Counted from the first letter of the stretch, positions 1 to 8,400 are shown. The stretch is DNA of 10,132 nt from Bacteroidota bacterium (GCA_009918425.1 RGEC01000069.1:1-10132), one strand, 5' to 3'. Numbers and translations: made by a program. Notes: a model not told the origin generated them from the letters alone.

Positions 1-522
1 CACTTCCCTCAGTGCAGCATGCATAAGGTGTGTTGCACTATGATTATTGTTGATGGCGGAACGACGACCTCCGTTAACGGTAGCCACAAATGTATCATCC
101 GTATGCTGAGGCAATTTGTCGCAAATAAGAATATGCAGTTTGTTTTCTTTTTGTGTATCCAGCACGTTGATAACATCGCCCTTAGAGCCTTTCAACACCC
201 CTGAATCGCCAACCTGACCACCACTCTCCGCATAAAAAGGTGTTACGTTTAGCACCAGCTGGTACTGGTCTTTCCCTTTCATTTTAACGGTTCTGTAACG
301 GCTGATTTGTGTATGTGTTTCCAGCGCATCATAGCCCACAAACTTTTCTTCAGCATCGTTCATCAGCAGCTGCCAGTCGCCGGTTTCCTTGCTGGCGTCG
401 GCGCGGCTACGCTCCTTTTGTTTGTTCAATTCTGCCTGAAAACCCTCAACGTCTGTATTTAGTCCGCGTTCGCGGGCAATCAGTTCTGTTAAATCCAACG
501 GAAAACCGTAAGTATCATACAA
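1..522 (-). pseudogene. alaS: Alanyl-tRNA synthetase, continuation in shifted frame (editing domain part), partial
   Basis: Reading the minus strand from 522 down to the window edge gives 174 codons without a stop. They match AlaS from the conserved LYDTYGFPLDLTEL (residues 1-14 of the fragment) through FYAESGGQVGDSG (96-108) to HSATHLMHAALREV at the edge. The HSATH at 161-165 is the HxxxH zinc-binding motif of the AlaS editing domain, which removes mischarged Ser and Gly from tRNA-Ala. The fragment has no start codon of its own and can only be the continuation of the catalytic part upstream. Between RTLSTG and LYDTYGFP the family has roughly 23-28 residues (for example 23 in the E. coli protein, recalled from memory). 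Here only two extra bases lie between the two frames. A deletion of about 70-85 bp with length 1 mod 3 therefore explains both the missing linker and the frame change. Conservation on both sides looks perfect, so decay, if real, is very recent. Confidence 0.9.
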
Positions 523-1658
523 TGTCCGGTACTGAGTGTGCGGAAGAATGAGGCTTCTTCCTCTTTTATAACGCGGCTAACAAAGTCCTGCTGCGCCTTC
601 AGTTCAGGGAATGAAGCCGAAAAATAGGCAGCCAGCGAAGGAATGAGCCTGTATAAAAATGGTTCAGACAGATTCAAATAGCTGTAGCCGTAGCGCACAG
701 CCCTGCGCAGTATACGACGCACCACATACCCTGCTCCGGTATTGGAAGGCAGCTGTCCGTCTGCAATACACAAAGAAACGGCCCTGATATGGTCAGCAAT
801 TACCCGGAAAGCAATGTCGGAAGCTTCCGCAGCGCCGTACTTTATTCCGGCAACAGCAGATGTTTCATCAATGATAAAACTGAAAATATCGGTATCGTAA
901 TTGCTCTTTTTACCTTGAATAACGCGGGTAAGTCGTTCAAAGCCCATGCCGGTATCCACATGCTGTGCGGGTAGTTTTTCCAGGCTTCCGTCTGCCTTGC
1001 GGTTGAATTCCATGAAAACCAGGTTCCATATTTCAATCACTTCCGGATCGCCGGTATTTACCAATGTGGCTCCTGAAACCTGTTCACGTTCAGCATCACT
1101 GCGCATATCGAAATGAATTTCGCTGCAGGGACCGCAGGGACCGGTATCGCCCATTTCCCAGAAATTATCTTTTTTATTTCCGTTGATGATTCGGTCTGCA
1201 GGCAAGAACTGCTTCCAGGTATCAAATGCATCCTGATCAAAAGCAATATTGCTGCCGGCATCGCCTTCAAAAACGGTAACATACAGGCGGTCTTTGGGCA
1301 GTTGATAAACTTCGGTAAGCAATTCCCAGGCCCAGTCAATGGCATCGGTTTTGAAATAATCGCCAAAACTCCAGTTGCCCAGCATTTCAAACATGGTGTG
1401 GTGGTAATGATCGTGTCCCACCTCTTCCAGATCGTTGTGTTTACCGCTCACACGCAAACATTTCTGACTGTTGGCCACACGTTTCTCTGTCGCCACTGCA
1501 TTACCCAGAAAAAAATCTTTGAACTGGTTCATTCCGGCGTTGGTGAACATTAAGGTAGGATCGCCTTTCACTACAATGGGTGCTGAAGGCACTACCCTAT
1601 GGCCTTTGGATGCCAAAAAATTGAGAAATTGCTGTTTAATCTCTAAGCTGCTGCGCAT
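489..1658 (-). CDS. alaS: Alanyl-tRNA synthetase, N-terminal catalytic part, ends at a frameshift
   Basis: AlaS charges tRNA-Ala with alanine in the cytoplasm. This part carries the class II aminoacylation core. Counted from the chosen start, residues 60-103 hold the motif 2 region (RVANSQKCLRVSGKHNDLEE, then MFEMLGNWSFGDYFK), 170-182 hold GDTGPCGPCSEIH, 235-245 hold DTGMGFERLTR, and 308-320 hold the motif 3 stretch GAGYVVRRILRRA. The frame can be opened to 1730, but I chose ATG 1658. The family begins near 'EIKQQFLxFxxSKGH', which follows this Met directly, and the longer versions would run through or touch the pckA terminator (1699-1724). After residue 378 (RTLSTG, ending at 525) the match to AlaS stops. 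Eleven unrelated residues follow before a stop at 489-491, while the true AlaS sequence resumes in another frame at 522. As read here the product would lack the rest of the tRNA-recognition region, the editing domain and the C-Ala domain. Identity is certain; the break may be an error in the sequence. Confidence 0.93.
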   Translation of the reverse strand: MRSSLEIKQQFLNFLASKGHRVVPSAPIVVKGDPTLMFTNAGMNQFKDFFLGNAVATEKRVANSQKCLRVSGKHNDLEEVGHDHYHHTMFEMLGNWSFGDYFKTDAIDWAWELLTEVYQLPKDRLYVTVFEGDAGSNIAFDQDAFDTWKQFLPADRIINGNKKDNFWEMGDTGPCGPCSEIHFDMRSDAEREQVSGATLVNTGDPEVIEIWNLVFMEFNRKADGSLEKLPAQHVDTGMGFERLTRVIQGKKSNYDTDIFSFIIDETSAVAGIKYGAAEASDIAFRVIADHIRAVSLCIADGQLPSNTGAGYVVRRILRRAVRYGYSYLNLSEPFLYRLIPSLAAYFSASFPELKAQQDFVSRVIKEEEASFFRTLSTGHCMILTVFRWI

Positions 1659-1667
1659 AAACGGTTG

Positions 1668-1675
1668 CAAAGATA
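1668..1675 (-). promoter_or_regulatory. Possible Bacteroidota -7 promoter element for alaS
   Basis: The minus strand reads TATCTTTG, a full match to the Bacteroidota -7 consensus TAnnTTTG, nine bases before the chosen alaS ATG. It lies downstream of the pckA terminator, which fits independent transcription of alaS. No clear TTG appears at the expected -33 distance, only a T-rich run from the terminator tail. If used, the leader would be very short or absent. Motif match only. Confidence 0.4.
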
Positions 1676-1698
1676 AGGACGGCTGACTTTTGTTCATG

Positions 1699-1724
1699 AA
1701 AAATGGCGCCCGAAAGCGCCATTT
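1699..1724 (-). terminator. Intrinsic terminator of pckA
   Basis: On the minus strand a perfect 9-bp inverted repeat (AAATGGCGC / GCGCCATTT) encloses a six-base loop TTTCGG and is followed by five T residues. It begins 21 bases after the pckA stop codon and ends 40 bases before the chosen alaS start. Stem, loop and T-run are in the right order for a minus-strand, rho-independent terminator. Its position also argues against the longer alaS starts at 1730 and 1697. Confidence 0.85.
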
Positions 1725-1745
1725 CAACATTCAATCCGGTATAAA

Positions 1746-3104
1746 TTATGCGGTTCCGCTCATTTTGGGAGCCGCCGCTTTGATTTCATCACCGGCACCA
1801 TCGGCAAATTTTGCAAAGTTGCTATTGAACAATTCAGCCAGTTTTTCGCATTGTTTGTCGTAAGCGCCTTTATCTTCCCAGGTATTGCGGGGATTCAGCA
1901 GATCTGCGGGTACATTCGGGCAATTTGTGGGCATTGCAAAGCCAAACACAGGATGGTTTTCAAAAGCCACACCCTCCAGCTGACCTTCCAGCGTATATCC
2001 GCTGATGAACTGATACATGGCCTGTCCGGGTGTGAGCTTGCTAATAGGAGGCAGTACCCCAAACGCATCGGCAGTAAGGAAGAAAATATTCTGTGGCGCA
2101 TCACCCACGCTGGGAACGGCAATGTTGTCTATGTAATCAATGGGATATGCAACACGGGTGTTTTCGGTAACAGAAATATCATCGTAGTTGGGTGTATTGG
2201 TGCCTTCAAAGAAACGTACATTCTCTACCAGCGCTCCGGGCTTTATGGCATTCCATATCTGGGGTTCTTTTTCTTCGGTCAGATTCACGCATTTGGCATA
2301 ACAACCGCCCTCAAAGTTGAATACATTGTTATCTGACCAGCCATGTTCATCATCACCGATTAGTTTTCGGTTGGGGTCGGCACTCAGCGTAGTTTTTCCG
2401 GTTCCGCTCAATCCAAAGAAAACTGCTGTATCTCCTTTGGCGCCAATATTGGCACTGCAGTGCATGCTTAAAACACCATGTTCATGGGGCAAAACATAAT
2501 TCAGCACGCCAAAAATCCCTTTTTTGATTTCGCCTGTGTAGCCGGAACCTCCAATTAGGATGATTTTGCGTGACATATTCACAATGGTAAAATTATGCTG
2601 TCGGGTGCCATCCTCAGCAGGATTAGCCCGGAAAGACGGAGCAGCGAGAATCAGCCACTCTGTGGGTGCCGTGGCAATTTCCTCAGCCGTTGGACGAAGG
2701 AAAAGGTGTTTGGCAAAAAGATTCTGGTAAGCACTCTCAGTTACCACACGAATGTGCAGACGATACTTAGGATCGGCGCATGCATGAGCGTGACGAACAA
2801 AAATATCTTTTCCGCCCAGGTGGTTAACTACCTTATTGAGTAGCTTATCAAATTTTTCACTTTCAAAAGGCTGATTTACGGTTCCCCACCAAAGCACATC
2901 TGCTGTGTTTGCATCTTTTACGGTAAATTTATCTTTGGGGCTACGGCCGGTAAATTCGCCGGTATCTGCCGCCAGGGCGCCGGTATTGGTGAGCTTGCCT
3001 TCATTGCGTTCCAGGGCTTTTTTTACCAGTTCTTCGGTAGAAAGGTTTTCATACACAGCCGCTGCTGATGATTTAATGTGAGAAATGATTTCCTGATTAT
3101 TCAT
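1746..3104 (-). CDS. pckA: Phosphoenolpyruvate carboxykinase (ATP), with internal in-frame deletion
   Basis: PckA interconverts oxaloacetate + ATP and PEP + CO2 + ADP in the cytoplasm, the first step of gluconeogenesis or a CO2-fixing step in fermenting Bacteroidota. Visible motifs: TGRSPKDKF at 52-60 (substrate Arg54), SGYTGEIKKG at 187-196 (Tyr189, Lys194/195), MHCSAN at 214-219 (metal-binding His215), the P-loop GLSGTGKT at 231-238, the kinase-2 aspartates DD at 251-252, and ENTRVAYP at 314-321 (Arg317). The protein has 452 residues, whereas the family has about 530. The gap is at Thr371/Leu372 (about 1991-1992): FISGYT runs straight into LEGQLEGVAFENHPVFG. The family has about 78 residues there, including the TEPQTTFSACFG and NTGWxGGPYG stretches and the Arg and Thr that contact the adenine of ATP (Arg449 and Thr455 in E. 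coli numbering, from memory). The frame is kept, so a protein would be made but is probably inactive. The ATG start follows a short leader and gives a normal family N-terminus. Confidence 0.95.
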   Translation of the reverse strand: MNNQEIISHIKSSAAAVYENLSTEELVKKALERNEGKLTNTGALAADTGEFTGRSPKDKFTVKDANTADVLWWGTVNQPFESEKFDKLLNKVVNHLGGKDIFVRHAHACADPKYRLHIRVVTESAYQNLFAKHLFLRPTAEEIATAPTEWLILAAPSFRANPAEDGTRQHNFTIVNMSRKIILIGGSGYTGEIKKGIFGVLNYVLPHEHGVLSMHCSANIGAKGDTAVFFGLSGTGKTTLSADPNRKLIGDDEHGWSDNNVFNFEGGCYAKCVNLTEEKEPQIWNAIKPGALVENVRFFEGTNTPNYDDISVTENTRVAYPIDYIDNIAVPSVGDAPQNIFFLTADAFGVLPPISKLTPGQAMYQFISGYTLEGQLEGVAFENHPVFGFAMPTNCPNVPADLLNPRNTWEDKGAYDKQCEKLAELFNSNFAKFADGAGDEIKAAAPKMSGTA

Positions 3105-3160
3105 GGGTTTTATCCGCTAATTTCGGAGCCACAAAATTACCTTTATTTGTTGATGCTTTG
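3105..3160. promoter_or_regulatory. Divergent promoter region between pckA and the PAP2 operon
   Basis: These 56 bases are the only space between two divergent genes, so both promoters must lie here or run into coding sequence. On the minus strand TAATTTTG (3132-3139) matches the Bacteroidota -7 consensus TAnnTTTG and would give pckA a leader of about 20 bases. I see no good TTG at -33 for it. On the plus strand there are only near matches (TAATTTCG at 3118-3125, and a T-rich run near 3141-3150). No operator palindrome is obvious. Motif-based inference. Confidence 0.4.
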
Positions 3161-3895
3161 ATGCCCACTTTCTCCACATTTCGACTCCGAGCCTCAAGAA
3201 TCATGTCTGTATTGCCTCTCTTTACGTTATTTGGACTGATTCTACATTCCTTGCCTGTGACTTCTCAAGCCTCATTAAACCTCAATAAGACTAAAGAAGC
3301 TGCCATCTTCGGAGGGTTGACGCTTCATAGTTTTATTAACTTTAAACTTGAAGAAAAAGTATCATTGACCAAAATACATTACTGGAAAATCAGGGGTATT
3401 GATCGTTTGGCACCACTGCGTTTTAATCCTGCATACGCTCGCACCTCCGACATCGCCTTTGCCACGACAGGGTTGATTACACTGTATGGAATATCACAAA
3501 AACAATCTACCGAAAGAAATACAGCCGGCTTACTGTTAATGCAAAACATGTGGATGACCTGGAATATCACCCAAACTGCGAAAATACTTGCCCTAAGAGC
3601 CCGACCTTACAGCAATGAAGCAGGCTTTGCTCCCCATAAAAAAGATGATGCGTACAGTTTTTTCAGCGGCCATACATCGTTAACTGCCTGCATGGCCGCA
3701 AGCCATTATTTTCATGACAGAACCTTGTCTGTTCAAGACAGAAAACCCGCAATTACTATGGGGTTGACCGCTTTAAGTATTGGAACGGGGATATTGCGCA
3801 TTAAAGCAGGCAAACACTTCCCTACCGACGTTCTGGCAGGTGCCATTTTGGGCACGGGAGTTGCATACCTAAATACAAAATTGCATGCACGTTAA
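3161..3895 (+). CDS. PAP2-superfamily phosphatase, exported or membrane-associated
   Basis: This is a type 2 phosphatidic acid phosphatase family member. The three signature blocks are present: KILALRARP at 141-149 (K-x6-RP), FSGH at 168-171 (in place of the more usual PSGH), and RIKAGKHFPTD at 213-223 (R-x5-H-x3-D), whose two histidines form the catalytic centre. The N-terminus has basic residues (Arg9, Arg11, Arg14) and a hydrophobic stretch at about 16-31, followed by VTSQAS, which reads as a signal peptide or anchor. Later hydrophobic segments (about 97-111, 125-137, 199-212 and 224-237) suit a membrane-embedded enzyme. The frame also has a TTG at 3158 just before this ATG, and an ATG at 3203; I prefer 3161 because it keeps the basic n-region. 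The likely substrate is a lipid or isoprenoid phosphate (phosphatidic acid, phosphatidylglycerophosphate or undecaprenyl pyrophosphate), but the sequence does not decide which. It overlaps msrA by 11 bp, so it heads an operon. Confidence 0.88.
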   Translation: MPTFSTFRLRASRIMSVLPLFTLFGLILHSLPVTSQASLNLNKTKEAAIFGGLTLHSFINFKLEEKVSLTKIHYWKIRGIDRLAPLRFNPAYARTSDIAFATTGLITLYGISQKQSTERNTAGLLLMQNMWMTWNITQTAKILALRARPYSNEAGFAPHKKDDAYSFFSGHTSLTACMAASHYFHDRTLSVQDRKPAITMGLTALSIGTGILRIKAGKHFPTDVLAGAILGTGVAYLNTKLHAR

Positions 3896-4538
3896 AAAAT
3901 TTTGGATTGGATTTAACCTGCTTGTATTAATACTTGCAGGCTGCGCAGGGAAAAGAACACAAAAAGAATATACGAAAAATAATTCAAATAAACAAGTAAA
4001 TATGAATACCGATACTGCAATACTGGCCGGCGGCTGTTTTTGGTGCCTGGATGCCGTTTACCGACAAATGGAAGGCATTATCAGCATTGAATGCGGCTAT
4101 GCCAACGGAAAGATTAAAAATCCAACGTACAAAGAAGTTTGCTCAGGACTTACAGGCCATGCAGAAGTAACACAACTGGTGTTCGACACCGAAAAAACCA
4201 ACTATGCAGAAATTCTAACCGTTTTCTGGAAGATTCACGATCCCACAACCTTAAACAGGCAGGGCAATGATATTGGTACCCAATACAGAAGCGGAATATA
4301 CTACCGCAATGATGCGCAAAAAGACATTGCCCTGAAAAGCAGAGATGCCGCTGTAGAGGCCAAATTGTGGGAAGATCCCATTGTTACGGAAATTGTGCCG
4401 CTGGAATGCTATTATCCTGCTGAAGAATACCATCAGGATTACTACACCAATAACCCCGACCAGCCTTACTGCGTGGCTGTGGTGGGTGAAAAAGCGGCCA
4501 AATTCCGCAAGCTGTTTGCGGATAAACTGAAAAAATAA
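3885..4538 (+). CDS. msrA: Peptide-methionine (S)-S-oxide reductase MsrA, predicted lipoprotein
   Basis: MsrA reduces the S form of methionine sulfoxide in proteins. The family motif GCFWC lies at 50-54 with catalytic Cys51. GTQYRSGIYY at 131-140 and EYHQDYY at 181-187 are the other conserved blocks, and the domain fills residues 42-212 without a gap. The first 20 residues form a lipoprotein signal: two lysines, a hydrophobic run, then the lipobox LAGC with Cys20. The residues after it (AGKRTQ) lack the acidic surface-export signal of some Bacteroidota lipoproteins, which suggests a periplasm-facing lipoprotein. An internal ATG at 4002 would give a cytosolic MsrA starting MNTDTAILAGG. The clear lipobox argues for the longer start, but both forms could be made. 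Cys196 (PYC) may act as resolving cysteine. The start lies inside the end of the PAP2 gene and queG follows after four bases, so translation is probably coupled. There is no fused MsrB domain. Confidence 0.94.
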   Translation: MHVKKFWIGFNLLVLILAGCAGKRTQKEYTKNNSNKQVNMNTDTAILAGGCFWCLDAVYRQMEGIISIECGYANGKIKNPTYKEVCSGLTGHAEVTQLVFDTEKTNYAEILTVFWKIHDPTTLNRQGNDIGTQYRSGIYYRNDAQKDIALKSRDAAVEAKLWEDPIVTEIVPLECYYPAEEYHQDYYTNNPDQPYCVAVVGEKAAKFRKLFADKLKK

Positions 4539-4542
4539 CTGC

Positions 4543-5472
4543 ATGTTGCAAGGGCAGGCACTGAAAACCCGGCTTCAGAAACTCTCTGAAAAATATGGTT
4601 TCCTGGCTGTAGGGGTGGCTGCTGCACGCAAGCTTGACGAAGAAGAAAATCGCCTGAAAAACTGGCTGGACAAGGGTTATCATGGCACCATGCAATACAT
4701 GGAAAACCACTTCGAAAAACGTCTTGATCCCACCCTGCTTGTACCCGGTGCCAAAAGTGTTATCTGCTTTTTATACAACTACTATCCTGCCGTTAGTCAA
4801 AACCCTGATTCCCCACAGGTTGCAAAATACGCCTACGGCGAAGACTATCACCGCGTGATTAAAGACAAACTGTACGATCTTATGGCGGAACTTCAAACGG
4901 AAACAGGCCCCATTGAAGGCAGAATTTTTGTAGACAGCGCTCCGGTAATGGAAAGGCAATGGGCTGCACTGTCGGGGCTAGGCTGGACAGGCAAAAACAG
5001 CCTGCTGTTGAGAAAAGGTGTGGGTTCCTTTTTCTTCATTGCTACTGTTATCTGCAACCTGCATGCGGAACCCGATCAACCCTCAACAAGCCATTGCGGC
5101 ACCTGCACGGCCTGTATTGACGCCTGTCCAACGCAGGCTATTGTGGAAGATGGCGTAATTGATGCATCCAGGTGCATTTCCTATCTTACTATTGAAAGAA
5201 AAAACGATATCCCGGAAGCATTTCAGCCGCACATGGAAAACTATATTTTCGGTTGCGATGTATGCCAGGATGTTTGTCCGTGGAACCATTTTTCTGTGGC
5301 CCATACAGAACCACGTTTTGACGCCGCAGAATGGATAAACTGGGAAAATCAGACTTGGGAAAATATGGATGAAGCTACTTTTAACAAACAGTTTGGCCAA
5401 TCTGCCATAACCCGCGCCGGTTTTGACAAAATCAAGAGAAATCTTGCATTTCTAGATCATCAGAATAAGTAG
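4543..5472 (+). CDS. queG: Epoxyqueuosine reductase QueG
   Basis: QueG reduces epoxyqueuosine to queuosine at the wobble position (34) of GUN-anticodon tRNAs, using cobalamin and two [4Fe-4S] clusters, in the cytoplasm. Visible parts: an N-terminal cobalamin-binding reductase domain with YAYGEDYH at 97-103, VDSAPVMER at 130-138 (Asp131 corresponds to the catalytic acid) and GLGWTGKNSLL at 145-155. A ferredoxin-like segment follows with cysteines 185, 188, 191, 195 (CGTCTACIDACP) and a second set at 211, 238, 241 and 245 (CDVCQDVCPW). The length of 309 residues is the usual short form without an extended C-terminal HEAT-repeat region. The start at 4543 lies four bases after the msrA stop, so it is the last gene of the PAP2-msrA-queG operon. 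Its last 13 bases overlap the end of the convergent outer-membrane protein gene, which leaves no room for a dedicated terminator between them. Confidence 0.95.
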   Translation: MLQGQALKTRLQKLSEKYGFLAVGVAAARKLDEEENRLKNWLDKGYHGTMQYMENHFEKRLDPTLLVPGAKSVICFLYNYYPAVSQNPDSPQVAKYAYGEDYHRVIKDKLYDLMAELQTETGPIEGRIFVDSAPVMERQWAALSGLGWTGKNSLLLRKGVGSFFFIATVICNLHAEPDQPSTSHCGTCTACIDACPTQAIVEDGVIDASRCISYLTIERKNDIPEAFQPHMENYIFGCDVCQDVCPWNHFSVAHTEPRFDAAEWINWENQTWENMDEATFNKQFGQSAITRAGFDKIKRNLAFLDHQNK

Positions 5473-8400
5473 CGGGCCTCTGCCCTTCCAATATGTATGA
5501 TGCCCACGCTGCCCGTTTTTCGAGCCTCGTAGTTAAGAAGAATTTGCACATTGTTGGCAGCTGACATGCGAACTTCAGCATTAAACCGATAGTTCTTCCC
5601 GGGTGTGTAACCCTGCATCACATCAAAAGCGAGCGCTGTATTGGGTTCAGCATTATATACAAAATCAATGCGCGTAAACCGCAATTCCAGCATGCCGGAG
5701 TTTCCAATGCTGCGGGTAATGTTACCTGAAATTTCGTTTCGTTCTGATAACCTCTTTATGCCAATAGAATCGGTCCACTCTTTTTTACCTGATAAGGCAA
5801 TACGCATGCGGGTATTTAATTGCCACAAAACCTGGGGCTCGGCAGATATACCGCTGTAGGTAAAATTGTTGGCCGGCTGCACAGCCGATTGGTTTTTGTG
5901 CAGTTTTCTGTCGGTGGTTAGCCTCAATTGCCAGGCACTGCCAATATCACGCCGATGAAAAAGTGTATGGGTCTGAACATTTCTTAGTTCGGGGCCCTGA
6001 CCAAAGAAATTTTTATTTCCCCTTAACAATGTTGTGTATTGCACGGACCACTTGGAGCCCTCAATTTCTGCCTGATTTCTCAGCATAGCATTGGCTGCTA
6101 TAATGTCATCAGATTGCAGGTTATCGGAAAAAGGTAGAAATCTGTTAAGAAAAGCAGAAGATGTATTTCGACCCAGGTAATTCCAACCCAGTCGGTCGCT
6201 GAAAAATACGGTTTCCTTCTTGTTTTTCAGGCGATAATTCAGATTACCGTTCCACTCGACTGATTGCGCACGTAGGAAAGCCCCGGTAGGCAGCAGCAGC
6301 CTGACAAAACGCGCCTGATCTCGAAAGGGTGTTTCCACAAATTCACTCACCTCTTGAACCTTGTTTTCATTAAAATCTATCCAGGTGTAATATCCTTGTC
6401 CGGCTGGCACTTCAAAATAGGCAAACTGTCGCTGTTGCTCGCGTGCGGAAAGGGTTTGGTAAAAGATATTCCCGGACAGATTTTTGGTTAGCGCAGGAAA
6501 TGACCATTCCAGGCGGCCTGAGGTATTCTTTTCAGTGGCAAATTGTCCTGCAAATGCACTATCGAGCAGGTGCATGGACCGATACTGCCAACCTGCTTTC
6601 AAAAAAGCAGATTTTCTACCGTTGATGAGCAAATCACTGCCGGCAGACTCCCATCGGGAGGCATTTATAAAAATTTTGTTTAATGGCAAGGCACTTACAC
6701 GCCCGGCTCCGGTTAAAGAGATGCTGTATTTCCCTTTTCTGGCATTCAGCCTTATGCGGGTTTCATCAAAGCGGTATGAATTGGTTAGATAACTGCCGGA
6801 AGCTGTGTCATGGCTAAATGTACTTTCCTCTCGTAACTTTTCAAAAACAGCACTGTAGACCTGTCGTTGGTATCCGGCCTGCATTCGCAACTGATGAAAT
6901 GTATTGTTCAGTAACCCGAGTTCGGCTTTGGAAATTTCTGCACCGGGTTCGGCAAACCAACCATTTTTTTCAGCTTTCACGCGCATGCGGGTAAACCTTG
7001 ATAAGTTATCGCCAAACCGGTTTATGCCCCAACTGTTTTCAGTTTCGATGTGCCTGTTGCCTAATAAAAGTCGATGTGTTATATATCTGCTGCCCGACGG
7101 TGTTGTGCCACCTTCCGGATTAAACAGCTGTCTGTTCCACAATCTTCCAAATTCCACATCCCTGAACCGTTCTACCGCAGTAAAGTGCATAGATGTCCAT
7201 TCTGCCTTCACATCATTGCGCAGCTGCCAGGTCCGTGTAGTATCTTTTCGGGATTTCCAAATATGGTTATTTTGTTTCCATTCCAATCCCATTGCCCTAC
7301 CCCTATTGTCTGTGTCATTTAGCGGTGAAAAAAGGTTATTGTCCTGCAGGGAAAAAGCATTGCTGATTTTTAGCTGATTCCCGGGTTTTAATTTCCATAT
7401 TACACCCCATTCGCTGAGGCTGTTTTTATTGGGTGTATGCAATACTTGTATTGGCTCATACTCACCTTGTGGCAAGGTTCCTGAGGGAGGAACAAATCGA
7501 TAGCTTTTACCATTTGCCGTAGTGGCAGAGAGCCTGTAATTACCTTTTCCAGGGCCTACATAAGTAAAAGACAATCGGTAGTAAATTTCTCCGCTATCGG
7601 GAGATGATTTATACGCGTAGAAAGTGAAACCGGCACTGTCTTTTTTCACATAATTGGGTGCTGATGGATTAAAAGTAGTTTGCCTAAAAGCTCCACTCAT
7701 AGAAGCGGCAGAAGGATTATCTCCTGCAAGCTCCATAATTTGTCGTGCATCAAGCATGCGTATACTGTCAAATAGTGACAGGTCCTGCTGCAAGGGTTGC
7801 AAGGGCAAATCGCCTTCCCGAAACATGGATCCATAAAGAGTAAAGTTTTGTTTTTCTGCAGAAAAAAGAGTAGCACCTACCATGCGGGTGTAAAAGCGGT
7901 CAGTATACTGAAACTCAACAACAATACGACTGTTCTGCGCAATGAGGTGCTTGGGTGTAAAAGTAATTTCACCCAGGTTGTAGTCTATGGTATAATCGGA
8001 CTGATAGCCGCGCTCCAATCGTTTCCCATCAAGATAAACCACTTCTGTTCCGGAAACCACAATGATAAAATTCTCATTGCGGGCACCCGACAAACGATAA
8101 GGTCCCTGCAGTCCTTCCTGACCCTGCAGTTCATTTCGGGAAAAACGCCCACGTGCCAGTGCGGCATTGCCTTCTGATGTAAAGCGCCAATTTTTCACTG
8201 TGTCTTGCCATTGCAACTGAATTCCGCGGTTTTTCTTGGCAAATTTGGAAAACCATGCCTGATTTAGACCGTTGAACGCATAGTCTCCCAGGGTTACTGT
8301 TGTATTGGCTGTTTGTGCTTTTACATAAATTCGGTCGAAATCCTGAATACTGCTGCTGGTTCCTTCGGGTTGAAACGGATATTCCTGATCTGTGAGTGCG

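Noticed and set aside
489..525. Programmed ribosomal frameshift in alaS
   Set aside because: No slippery heptamer is seen, and a slip of one base would not restore the missing 23-28 residues; a deletion explains the data better.
1113..1553. Open frame of 146 codons on the plus strand within alaS
   Set aside because: It is antisense to strongly conserved AlaS sequence, has no recognisable domain, and is a shadow of the real gene.
1659..1730. Longer alaS N-terminus starting at 1730 or at the ATG at 1697
   Set aside because: The extra residues do not fit the family, and the region contains the pckA terminator hairpin and its T-run. A Bacteroidota -7 element lies between it and the ATG at 1658.
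1851..2336. Open frame of 161 codons on the plus strand within pckA
   Set aside because: It is antisense to conserved PckA motifs and has no recognisable protein features.
5474..5485. Small hairpin GGGC-CTCT-GCCC near the queG end as a terminator
   Set aside because: The stem is only four pairs, there is no T-run on either strand, and it lies inside the coding sequence of the large outer-membrane protein.
6904..7377. Open frame of 157 codons on the plus strand within the outer-membrane protein gene
   Set aside because: It is antisense to a continuous 1151-codon frame with a signal peptide and barrel pattern; its composition looks non-coding.
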